From JAWVZS01 sp964507825 (GTDB taxonomy: Archaea; Thermoproteota; Nitrososphaeria; Nitrososphaerales; Nitrosopumilaceae): DNA of 34,065 nucleotides. The DNA lies in contig CAZDQM010000017.1 of the NCBI GenBank assembly GCA_964507825.1, forward strand, positions 1 through 34,065. Direction: 5' to 3'. A program made the position numbers and the translations under genes. Shown piece after piece: positions 17,120 through 24,794 of this stretch; the stretch's first letter is position 1; each line of letters begins with the position of its first letter. The notes below the pieces were generated by a model. The model saw only the letters and a list, made by a program, of their open reading frames with translations. It did not search any database and had not been told where the DNA came from.

Positions 17120-17848
17120 CTAGGCTATGATATCACCGATCTGTGCGGGGGTAATTTTCTGCACTCTGCTTCTAGTAGATATGGAATAGATTCTAGGATT
17201 TCTTGTATAGAGCCATGACAAAAGAGATTCTGCCTCTTTGAGTTTTTTTAACTTGATCCGTCGATCTGCCACTCTTGTGTTTGAATGCTTACCTATCCTA
17301 CTGCCAAAATCCATGCCGAGAAGAATGATTTTTCCAGCTCCAAAGTGATCCGCTAGGAATATCGCCCTGTCTCCGTCTGTGAACCCGCCAAAGTTTGAGA
17401 TCCGCCCAAACGGTTTTGACTGGGTGGTCCCTATGCATCTGGGAAACCGCCTAGCTAGGGGAATCCTATCCATGTTGCCTCCGTGCGCGTGAACCACCAT
17501 GATGCCCCTCTTTGACGCCTTTTGCAACGATTCCAAGTCGCCATCTAGATCCGTCACAACAATGTCCGGCTGAATCCGACTCTGCATCAAAAATCCCACC
17601 GCGCTATCCGCGGCTATTCTTGTAATGTTTCTGTATTTTTTCAGGATTGGCGGGGATTTGGCAATGGAGGGACCTGCTCCGATTACGAATACCGGCTTTT
17701 TTGAAATCAAGATTTTCAACTGATCATACCCTGCATTCCCATCCATGATGGAATCTAGCATCTTAGCGGACTCCTCGTCTAGTCTGCGTGAATAGCCAAA
17801 CTCTTTGAGAATTTTTGCATATCTTTTCTCCCACCCTCGCACTGTCAC
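17120..17848 (-). CDS. mptE: 6-hydroxymethyl-7,8-dihydropterin pyrophosphokinase, archaeal MptE type
   Basis: MptE activates 6-hydroxymethyl-dihydropterin with ATP for tetrahydromethanopterin/folate-type cofactor synthesis, replacing bacterial FolK. The 242-residue protein belongs to the DUF115 family: PVFVIGAGPSI near 52-62, DIVVTDLDGD near 95-104, VVHAHGGNMDRI near 117-128, and GGFTDGDRA and LLGMDFGSRIG further on. The GTG start at 17848 is only nine bases from the start of the divergent dihydropteroate synthase, the next enzyme of the pathway, which strongly supports the assignment. A TATA-like box near 17873-17880 lies inside that neighbour. Confidence 0.88.
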   Translation of the reverse strand: MTVRGWEKRYAKILKEFGYSRRLDEESAKMLDSIMDGNAGYDQLKILISKKPVFVIGAGPSIAKSPPILKKYRNITRIAADSAVGFLMQSRIQPDIVVTDLDGDLESLQKASKRGIMVVHAHGGNMDRIPLARRFPRCIGTTQSKPFGRISNFGGFTDGDRAIFLADHFGAGKIILLGMDFGSRIGKHSNTRVADRRIKLKKLKEAESLLSWLYTRNPRIYSISTRSRVQKITPAQIGDIIA

Positions 17849-17857
17849 ACCACTAAA

Positions 17858-18760
17858 ATGTCAAGCCTGCCCATAAACTGTGTGAAACTAGGCACTGTGC
17901 GCGTTGGGGGGGACAACCCGGTAAGACTGATGGGAATACTCAACACCAGCCCTGAGTCATTTTACAAAGAGTCTGTTTCAAAAACAAAGCATTCGATCAT
18001 AAATGCCGTAAGACAGATGGAGCAAGAGGGCGCCGACATCATTGATGTGGGAGGCATGTCCACCGCACCGTACCTAGATACCATGATACCTCAAAGGCTC
18101 GAATCTGAACGCGTCACACGGGCCATCAGGATCATCCAAAACATCTCAAATCTTCCCATTTCAGTCGACACATGCAGGTCCGGTGTTGCGCGGCATGCGA
18201 TGGATATGGGAGTCGACATTCTAAATGACATCTCCGGCTTGAAATACGACCCTGTGATGACCGATGTCCTAGAAACGTACTCTCCATCGGTGATCCTTTG
18301 CGCATACGACAAGTGCGTATCCCGCGGGCACCCCGTGGTGCAGGCAAAATATCTTCTCAAGAAGAGCATAACCATGGCAAAACAGTCTGGAATAGGCGCC
18401 GGTAATATTGTACTTGATCCCTCGATTGGATTTTTTCGAAGATCGGGCCGGGGAGGCATGTTTACAAGGATTACAACCGATTGGTTTGAGCGTGATCATA
18501 TGATTATTCAAAACCTAGGGACCATAAAGCAGGGTTATCCGCTGATGGTCTCAGTTTCAAACAAATCCTTCGTTGGGAGGTTGCTGGACATCGGGGATCC
18601 GTCGGATCGCGCATCGGGTTCTGCAATCATTGAGGCAATCTGTGTATTAAACGGAGCCGACGTGATCCGCACCCATAATGTGGCTCAGACAAGACAGGCC
18701 GTCACCGCAGCTGGCATGATTCTAAAAAACGCACGGCCGGCTAGATTACGGGTGCAATAA
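17858..18760 (+). CDS. folP: Dihydropteroate synthase-like enzyme
   Basis: This enzyme joins the activated pterin to an aminobenzoate-type compound in folate or methanopterin synthesis. The 300-residue TIM barrel shows RLMGILNTSPESFY (24-37), DIIDVGGMSTAP near 60-71, SVDTCRSGVARHAMDMGVDILNDISG near 100-125, and DPSIGF near 187. The second loop reads GGMSTAP where the canonical loop is GGESTRPG, so the usual Glu and Arg are missing and the substrate may differ from p-aminobenzoate. It is transcribed divergently from mptE with overlapping promoters. The symbol is by homology; the archaeal product may be a methanopterin-type precursor. Confidence 0.87.
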   Translation: MSSLPINCVKLGTVRVGGDNPVRLMGILNTSPESFYKESVSKTKHSIINAVRQMEQEGADIIDVGGMSTAPYLDTMIPQRLESERVTRAIRIIQNISNLPISVDTCRSGVARHAMDMGVDILNDISGLKYDPVMTDVLETYSPSVILCAYDKCVSRGHPVVQAKYLLKKSITMAKQSGIGAGNIVLDPSIGFFRRSGRGGMFTRITTDWFERDHMIIQNLGTIKQGYPLMVSVSNKSFVGRLLDIGDPSDRASGSAIIEAICVLNGADVIRTHNVAQTRQAVTAAGMILKNARPARLRVQ

Positions 18761-18778
18761 CTGGCTAGTTTTAGGGCA

Positions 18779-19444
18779 TTATGAATTGTATTGCATGGCG
18801 CGGGCAAACTCTGCAATTGCCGCATCCCAGCTGCCTGCCTTGACAATGCCGCTTGCCACTAGGATTCCGGTCGAGCCTAATTCCATTGCCCTTGTAATAT
18901 CCTGTGCTGATATGATTCCCGCGCCGCAAAGCAGGCTTGTCCTGCCTTTTGCCGCCTTTAACGCGTCAGCTGCCTGCATTATAAGCTCTGGGCGTTCTTT
19001 GGATATTGCCCTCCCTGAGCCGATAAGCTCCGGCGGCTCGATTGCCACATAATCTGGGTTCAATTTCGCATATTTCTCCACCTCTGCAACGTCCCTTACG
19101 CACAGTATGGAAGTCATTTCCAACTCTGCCATCCTTCCAACTATGTTCCCGATTGACTCGGGGCTAATCCGGTGCTCGCTGTGGTTGATCAACGATCCTG
19201 CTACTCCTGATTTTTTCAACAGCTCTGGTACCACAAAGCCGGTGGTACTGCCTACACCTGCGTCATCTACATGCTGTGCCAGTATTGGTATTCTCGAGTC
19301 CGTTACCGACCCTACTAGGTGCTGGGCGGGCGCTATTGCAATCCTTGTACCGAGTCTTTCTGAAACCCTTTCAGCCGCCTTTACAAGCTCGATGATCTTG
19401 CTTCCTGAAACCTCCTCATAATTCTTACAATTTATGACAAGCAA
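18779..19444 (-). CDS. tpiA: Triosephosphate isomerase, short archaeal form
   Basis: This enzyme interconverts dihydroxyacetone phosphate and glyceraldehyde 3-phosphate. The 221 residues match the short archaeal class (about 220-230) rather than the bacterial form of about 250. The active-site Lys7 in NCKNY, His88 in INHSEHR and Glu136 in AIEPPELIG are all visible, as is the phosphate loop region LLCGAGI and LVASGIV. It is convergent with the dihydropteroate synthase gene, with an 18-base gap. Start is ATG 19444. Confidence 0.95.
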   Translation of the reverse strand: MLVINCKNYEEVSGSKIIELVKAAERVSERLGTRIAIAPAQHLVGSVTDSRIPILAQHVDDAGVGSTTGFVVPELLKKSGVAGSLINHSEHRISPESIGNIVGRMAELEMTSILCVRDVAEVEKYAKLNPDYVAIEPPELIGSGRAISKERPELIMQAADALKAAKGRTSLLCGAGIISAQDITRAMELGSTGILVASGIVKAGSWDAAIAEFARAMQYNS

Positions 19445-19496
19445 TGTTTGCTTTCAGCATCCGCCCTTTGTATTTAACCCTTCATTTGGAAAGGAC

Positions 19497-19588
19497 GTAC
19501 AAGATCAGGTCGACTGAGGTATTATGCCTGAAATTTCAAAACGAATAACACATTCGGACATGAATTCCGAATCGACCTGAGTATGTAC
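19497..19588 (+). repeat. Small structured repeat, copy A (MITE-like)
   Basis: This 92-bp element begins and ends with GTAC and carries TCAGGTCGA (19505-19513) and its exact complement TCGACCTGA (19572-19580) as terminal inverted repeats. It contains two internal hairpins: AGGTA-TTA-TGCCT and ATTCGGA-7-TCCGAAT. A near-full copy lies at 33722-33813 in the opposite orientation. It ends 47 bases before the second transposase element. No coding capacity is present. Confidence 0.7.
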
Positions 19589-19635
19589 AACTCCCTATTA
19601 TTCCTTGTAAGCTTTTTTAGCTCTTTTTCATCATA

Positions 19636-20313
19636 TGTTGTACGAAAATTAGGTTACACTAATTTGAAGCGTACTGCGAAGGAATATTTCAGCCTGTACC
19701 GATCAAAAAATATGCAGTCAAAAAGGCTCAAGGAATACCAGATCAGCTACATAATACGCCAGTGTGAGAAGGGCTGTAGCAAGCTTCAGACGTCACGGGA
19801 AATGGGGATCTCCAGACAGCACGTGGGCAGGCTCTGGTCACGGTTCCACGGAGCAAACGGCGACATCTCACATGTTATGCCCAAAAAGGCAGGAAGGCCT
19901 CCAAGGGAGATGCGGGATGACCTGATACGAGCAATCATTCGCCTGCATGCAAACAAGCCGATGGGCGCCATGCGCACGACGAGAAGACTCAGGGAAGAAG
20001 GAATTACCGCAAGTTATTATGTTGTATACCGCATAATGAAGATGGAGAACATGATCGGGAGATCTGTCGCAAAGTCAAGAAAGCGAAAATGGATCAGGTA
20101 TGAGCGCAGGTATTCCAATGCGATGTGGCACGTGGATTGGCACGACATGAAGGATCCACGCCTGAAAGGACTCAAGATTATCGTATATCTGGATGATGCT
20201 TCTAGGTGCGTGACGGGATTCGGACTGTATGGTGAGGCCACAGCTCACAACGGCGTGGCCGTACTGCGCATGGCAATCGAACGGTTTGGTAGGCCCGCCA
20301 CCATACTCTCGGA
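19636..20313 (+). pseudogene. Transposase, rve/IS481-like, truncated
   Basis: The frame encodes an N-terminal region homologous to the first element (AKEYFSLYRSK), an HTH-containing segment (about 19715-19850) and the start of the integrase core: first acidic residue in WHVDWHDMKD, then YLDDASRCV. It stops matching at ATILS, exactly at the codon for the second catalytic Asp. There the sequence passes into an 82-bp hairpin element, and the rest of the core, including the catalytic Glu, is missing. A probable left end lies at about 19636 (TGTTGTACGAAAATT, similar to the first element's end) with an inner palindrome AAATTAG-6-CTAATTT. The open frame spans 19583-20401 but its ends are not original. 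Inferred inactive. Confidence 0.75.
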
Positions 20314-20395
20314 GTATGTGTTCACGTCGTGCCTAATTTTTCATACATTTGGCCGTCGTTTAGGCATAAAATCACCTTGGGACGTGAACTCGTAC
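20314..20395. mobile_element. 82-bp hairpin element inserted in the transposase
   Basis: GTATGTGTTCACGTC at the left and the complement of GACGTGAACTCGTAC at the right form 15-bp inverted ends (13 of 15 match). Inside, TGCCTAA (20330-20336) pairs with TTAGGCA (20360-20366). The whole unit can fold on itself, like a miniature inverted-repeat element. It has no coding capacity. The transposase does not resume on the far side, so a deletion must also have occurred. Confidence 0.5.
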
Positions 20396-20463
20396 GAATA
20401 AATCATGTTGCCGTCGCGCGTCATCCTAGTTCTGGTTATATAATTTTCTCATACCTTCCTGGC

Positions 20464-20504
20464 AAATCGATGAAATTCTCACGAGTCTGCCCCATCATCG
20501 ATTT
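20464..20504. repeat. Perfect 10-bp inverted repeat
   Basis: AAATCGATGA (20464-20473) and TCATCGATTT (20495-20504) are exact complements around a 21-base loop, in sequence without a supported gene. It could be an RNA hairpin or a remnant of a mobile-element end. Confidence 0.4.
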
Positions 20505-20535
20505 TGTAATGTACATGAATTTACGAGCGTCGCTA

Positions 20536-20847
20536 TAGATACTCGTGGACGTGCTGCAGCTTTGTCGGCATCTTGGTCGTATACCTGTTCTTGCCTAGAT
20601 TCGTCTTCCATGACGCTTCCTCGCGTGCCAGTAGTTCATTCGCGCCAGAGAGATCCCTTCTAAGGCTTGTATTTTATCTTGTAACTGCGGCGTTCCCTAT
20701 CGAAATCGCTACATTCCATCTTGAGGTCACGGTTTTCCCTCGATTGGCAATCACGGCCGTTTTTCTTGCATACTTTTCCTTTAACTCGATATTTTTTTCA
20801 ATCCATGCAAGCCTAGTCTCATTTTGTACATCGTTCCTGCCTCTCAT
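20536..20847 (-). pseudogene. Decayed charged, helical ORF
   Basis: Read from ATG 20847 on the minus strand, a 57-codon frame ends in TAA at 20674-20676. The same frame then stays open for about 45 more codons to a TAG near 20536. Both halves look like protein (ARLAWIEK-like and GANELLAREEASW-like helical, charged text). A TATA-like TTAAAT lies about 24 bases upstream. It may be a gene with one premature stop, or a short real protein ending at 20674. No family recognised. Confidence 0.25.
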
Positions 20848-21020
20848 GTCAAGTTATCATCATGTACGAATTTAACGACAAATGCCTAATTATTACACAT
20901 TGCCGATAAATTAGAATGATTTTTTGGAAAACTGTGATTACGCATAAACTCTAGTATCATCCGGAATGCCGGGGATCATCAAGGTCGGGGTCAGATGATG
21001 GGCGGCATCTTGTAACGACG
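20848..21020. other. Intergenic DNA after the mobile-element region
   Basis: No gene is visible between the decayed ORF and polB. TGCCTAATTATTACACATTGCC near 20883-20905 loosely repeats TGCCTAATTTTTCATACATT at 20330, in the same orientation, which hints at further element debris. Confidence 0.3.
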
Positions 21021-23567
21021 TCAGCTCCAGAAAAACTGATCTAGCCCTGTCTGCTTTGGCTTGCCCAGCATGGTGTCAAAGTCAAGGTCCATCGAGGACG
21101 TGATCTGATCAAGTGTGGACTCCATGAATTCTAGGTATTTTTTTGGATCTATCTCTGACTGCTTGGCCAATTCGACGGGCTTTACTCCCGGCTTGTTGAG
21201 CGTCTTGATGTATGATATGATGTCTCCCTTTTTGATCTCCCTTGTAGATTCGAGCATCTTTGCGGCCCGGATGTGCTGTGGAATAGTCTTGAGGTATTCA
21301 GATGGCGCCTTGCTGATCATGACATTGTATGCTAGCTCTTCTAATGGAATCTCCATGTCCTGCACCCTCTTTGCGCACACTACAATCTTGTCGCTGATCT
21401 CCTTTTTGGCACGCGTGAAATCCTCCACGGTCTCTACCTTGGCCAGCGTATCAAGCAGCTCGTAGAATAGATTTTTGATGAATCCGGGCGTGTGTGATTT
21501 TTTCCCGGTCAGGCCCTTGACATCAACTTTACCCGATCTTGTGACCCCGAGATAATTCTTTTTCCTGTTGGACAGCACCACGTAGCGATATTCCTTGTCT
21601 ACCTCCAAGTCCACCCCGTGATCCGTCTTTGCCTGCTCTACCACCTTTTCAATCTGTTCCGGCGTCGGGTTTTTGATGAACAATGAATCAGTATCCCCGT
21701 ACAGGACCTCTATTCCAGACTCTTTACATCTTTCAATGGTATTCAAAATTATATGCCTTCCAATTGCAGTCGTTGCCTCTGCGGCCGGTAGGAAGTAAAG
21801 CGGGAATACCTCCGCACCCATGACCCCGTAACTTGCATTTAAAATCACCTTGAGCGCTTGACTTACTACTGTATACTGCTGTCTCTGCTCTTCTGTGATC
21901 GATTGATTTTTTGAGAGACTCTTGTAATAGTTTACCCTCAGATCCCGCAACGAGCCTATCAGCATCGCGGTCATTCCATTTTTTTTAGTGCACGCCCAGT
22001 GGCTAGTCTGCGGGATTGTGTTTGACTTGCATTCTTCATGCGGGCATCGGACCGTCTCATATGATAGGTTTCGGACCTTGATTATACTAGGATACAGGCT
22101 TGCAAAGTCCATTACGGTGACGTTGAAATGAATGCCTTCTAGCGGATCAACCACTAGGCCTCCGCGGTATTTCTTGTCCTTGATTACTGCCTCCGCGGAT
22201 ACCTCGGCGGTATGGGCCTGCAGCTCCTCTTTTTTCGGTATGAGCGCGTTCATCTGTCTGTGCTCGTAATACATCATGCTTCGAATCCATTGCGAAACTC
22301 CCAACCGTGCAATATCATCAATGGGCATCCTTCCGATCCTAGATATCACAATCATCAGGTTCATCAATAAATCGTTGTTAAAGCTGGTAAGCTCGTAGGT
22401 TAGCAACGCATCATTGTAGCAATAGCTGGCAGTCTGGTACAGGGTCAAGTCGTTTAATGCAACACCGTAATCGATCTTTTCCTTTCCCAGCAGCGCCTTT
22501 GATACGCTGTTTAAGGAAAAATCGGTATACTTGTGGCTGAATGCATAGATTTGAAAAGATCGATTTGACATCGTGCGATACAAGTCGATGTGGACCCCGT
22601 GCTTGAGGGTAGCCGAGTCCCTCATCATGTATAGCGGGTTTTCTTCTGCCGCAATTCCAAGCCTTTCTGCACGGTTGAACAGGTATGGCAGGTCAAAATC
22701 ATCGCCGTTGTATGTAAGGACAAACGCAAACTCTTGTAGCAGTTTGAACGCATCTAGAATCATCTGCCTTTCATCTGCCTCCTCGTAAAATTTTGGCTCA
22801 AAGTCCAGGTCACTTGTCCCCGTACTGGCGCCCTTTTTCTTTAGTATGAATACCTCCCTGAACCCGTCATTTCCTGAAAACCCTATGGCAGTCACTTTCC
22901 TTTCTGCCAATTTGGGATCGGGAATCCTGCCAATCTCTGACTCTACCTCTATGTCGATGCTAGTCCGCCTCATTTTTGGAATAGGCTGGTTTAACAAATC
23001 CGCCCAGTCCGAAATATATCTTTCAAATTGTCTAGGATCAACCATCTTTTCATCTGAAATGTTTTCCCAGAGCAAGGTCTTGAGGGACTCTTTGATCTCT
23101 TGTGGGATCTCCATGTCGCGTGGAATCAGCTCTGAGTCTCTTATCTCGTAAAACCTGCCTATGATTAGTGATCTATCATAGAGATAGTTTTCATAATACT
23201 TGATGTCTGATTCCCATGTATCCATTATATTCTTCAGGCTTTTCTCCGTGGAGGTACCTCCTACTGCCAGCGGGTCTTCTACGATAATCTTTGAGAGCGG
23301 GATCTTTTCATCCCTTAACGTGTCGTTCCTTGCGACCTCCTTGATTTCAATTACGTCCTTTCGGCCTGCAATGAATCCCAGCTCGTCGGGCCTAAGCTTT
23401 GAGTAACAGTACGGCTTGTGACCGGTTTCATCCCGCCACAGGATGATCTTCTGGGTACTGGGTTCGTAAAACTTTAGCACCGCACACTTGTTCTTGCTGT
23501 CGTACGTTGCAGAGACTAGCATGGAAGGCGCCAGATTCGTGATTCTTTCGGTCTGTTGAACGGACAT
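21021..23567 (-). CDS. polB: Replicative DNA polymerase, family B
   Basis: This is the chromosomal DNA polymerase with proofreading. The 848-residue protein has the 3'-5' exonuclease motifs (IDIEVES; YNGDDFDLPYLF; YCYNDALLTYEL) followed by polymerase motifs A (DFASLYPSII), B (KVILNASYGVMG) and C (YGDTDSLF). It ends in QTGLDQFFWS, a PIP box for binding the sliding clamp PCNA. I chose ATG 23567 (MSVQQTERI), two bases after the stop of the dCMP deaminase gene; ATG 23603 would add 12 residues and overlap that gene by 34 bases. Co-transcription with dCMP deaminase links dTTP supply to replication. Confidence 0.96.
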   Translation of the reverse strand: MSVQQTERITNLAPSMLVSATYDSKNKCAVLKFYEPSTQKIILWRDETGHKPYCYSKLRPDELGFIAGRKDVIEIKEVARNDTLRDEKIPLSKIIVEDPLAVGGTSTEKSLKNIMDTWESDIKYYENYLYDRSLIIGRFYEIRDSELIPRDMEIPQEIKESLKTLLWENISDEKMVDPRQFERYISDWADLLNQPIPKMRRTSIDIEVESEIGRIPDPKLAERKVTAIGFSGNDGFREVFILKKKGASTGTSDLDFEPKFYEEADERQMILDAFKLLQEFAFVLTYNGDDFDLPYLFNRAERLGIAAEENPLYMMRDSATLKHGVHIDLYRTMSNRSFQIYAFSHKYTDFSLNSVSKALLGKEKIDYGVALNDLTLYQTASYCYNDALLTYELTSFNNDLLMNLMIVISRIGRMPIDDIARLGVSQWIRSMMYYEHRQMNALIPKKEELQAHTAEVSAEAVIKDKKYRGGLVVDPLEGIHFNVTVMDFASLYPSIIKVRNLSYETVRCPHEECKSNTIPQTSHWACTKKNGMTAMLIGSLRDLRVNYYKSLSKNQSITEEQRQQYTVVSQALKVILNASYGVMGAEVFPLYFLPAAEATTAIGRHIILNTIERCKESGIEVLYGDTDSLFIKNPTPEQIEKVVEQAKTDHGVDLEVDKEYRYVVLSNRKKNYLGVTRSGKVDVKGLTGKKSHTPGFIKNLFYELLDTLAKVETVEDFTRAKKEISDKIVVCAKRVQDMEIPLEELAYNVMISKAPSEYLKTIPQHIRAAKMLESTREIKKGDIISYIKTLNKPGVKPVELAKQSEIDPKKYLEFMESTLDQITSSMDLDFDTMLGKPKQTGLDQFFWS

Positions 23568-23569
23568 GA

Positions 23570-24088
23570 CTATCTGTAGTTTTCCATCAGTCGCTTCACC
23601 CATCGTTGAATTTTAGCCTTGTCTAGCGTGATTACCTCCACACCTGCCTCCCTTAAAAGATCATAATCGGTCTCTGGATACGAATCAAGGCAGATGATTT
23701 TTTTAATTCCAATGGTAATTGCCATTTTTGTACACTCTAGGCATGGGACAAACGTGGTGTACAAAATCGCCCCCGTAACACCGGCCTCTATTCCAAGAAT
23801 CGCACAATGCATTATTGCATTGGCTTCTGCATGGGTGCAGAGACATCGATCCAGTGATTCTCCTGACTCGATCTTTCCCTCTAGTCGCAGCTGGCATCTT
23901 TTACATCCCCCCTCAAAGCAGTTTTTGATTCCCGGAGGCGTCCCATTGTATCCGGTTGCCAGCTGCCTGTTGTTCCTGACAATGACCGCGCCAACTTGCC
24001 TTGTGATGCAATTGGAACGCAATTTTGCCAGCTCTGCCTGCAACATGAAATATTCGTTCCAATCTGGCCTGTCCCAAGTATCCAACAT
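23570..24088 (-). CDS. dCMP deaminase
   Basis: This enzyme deaminates dCMP to dUMP, the precursor of dTTP. The protein (172 residues from ATG 24088) has the zinc/catalytic signature THAEANAI and the second zinc motif PCLECTK of the cytidine/deoxycytidylate deaminase family. It also carries extra cysteines in CFEGGCKRCQL, typical of dCMP deaminases (ComEB-like). A TTG at 24109 is an alternative start. The TATA-like AATATATT about 25 bases before 24088 favours the shorter protein. It is followed directly by polB. Confidence 0.9.
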   Translation of the reverse strand: MLDTWDRPDWNEYFMLQAELAKLRSNCITRQVGAVIVRNNRQLATGYNGTPPGIKNCFEGGCKRCQLRLEGKIESGESLDRCLCTHAEANAIMHCAILGIEAGVTGAILYTTFVPCLECTKMAITIGIKKIICLDSYPETDYDLLREAGVEVITLDKAKIQRWVKRLMENYR

Positions 24089-24133
24089 GTGTGATTGCCA
24101 CTGCCACAATATATTGATTTGAGCTTATAATAG

Positions 24134-24166
24134 GTACAAGGTCAGGCCGTCAGATAGAATTATGAG
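24134..24166 (+). repeat. Small structured repeat, fragment D
   Basis: GTACAAGGTCAGG followed by CCGTCAGATAGAATTATG resembles the first third of the 92-bp repeat; the first 12 bases after the initial G match copy B exactly. The rest of the element is not recognisable. It lies just upstream of the dCMP deaminase promoter. Confidence 0.35.
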
Positions 24167-24583
24167 GGAACTCCATGCGCGACAGCTGTCCGAGATATCG
24201 AGCGGTCACACACATGGTCTTAGGAGAAAGTCTTACCGGATTGGGTGGTTGCTACGACTGCAGGGGCGGCGGGGACGGGAACGGCAAGGTACAAGGGCGC
24301 GGCTGCTACCGTGGCGGTGAAGGTCGATACATTAATGGCAACATTCCCGAGAGTCCACTATTAAACATGAATTAATTTCGTACATTTGGGAGCCTTTCGT
24401 TCTCCGCCTCAGCTCAATACCGGATAGTAACTCTATCTCGTAAGCATCCCGAAAGAACTCTCCAACCATTTTTGAATTCGAACCGACATAAACGAAGACA
24501 TCGCCATCCCGAACAGCTTTCATGTCTCTACACTTGTGGAATATTTTCTCGGATCCGTGCTTTTGATACGGGGTTCTGCGCGT
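24167..24583. other. Gene-poor stretch with doubtful small frames
   Basis: No gene is firmly supported. A minus-strand frame at 24332-24523 (63 codons, MKAVRDGDVFVYVGS…) has a TATA-like AAAATATT about 22 bases upstream. A second minus-strand frame of about 40 codons follows it (24230-24350, rich in Ala, Val and Pro). Together they might be a frameshifted gene. A plus-strand Gly-rich frame over the same bases looks like its shadow. Confidence 0.3.
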
Positions 24584-24706
24584 CTAACCGTAAACCGTGT
24601 ACATGGCCCAAGCTGAAATCAAAACCATCATGCCTATAAGGGAATACCCTATTGCCTTAAAATCACTGTTCACAATCCTAACCTTTACCGTCCCCTTATT
24701 TAACAT
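24584..24706 (-). CDS. Small single-span membrane protein
   Basis: A 40-codon frame starts at ATG 24706 and stops at TAG 24584. After a short basic start (MLNKGTVKVRIVNSDFK) it has one clear transmembrane stretch (AIGYSLIGMMVLISAWAMYTV). Proteins of this kind are common and often missed in archaeal genomes. It is divergent from the helicase gene. No obvious TATA box was found, and conservation has not been tested. The function is unknown. Confidence 0.45.
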   Translation of the reverse strand: MLNKGTVKVRIVNSDFKAIGYSLIGMMVLISAWAMYTVYG

Positions 24707-24794
24707 TCATGCGCGGCTGAAACAGAATTGAGCAATAGACTTTCTAACATAATACCAAAGGAATAAAATCAAAAAGATTTCCATTAAAGACGAT

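Noticed and set aside
24175..24375. Gly-rich plus-strand frame next to the dCMP deaminase gene
   Set aside because: Its Gly/Cys/Arg-rich text is what an antisense shadow of an Ala/Pro/Val-rich frame gives; no domain is visible.
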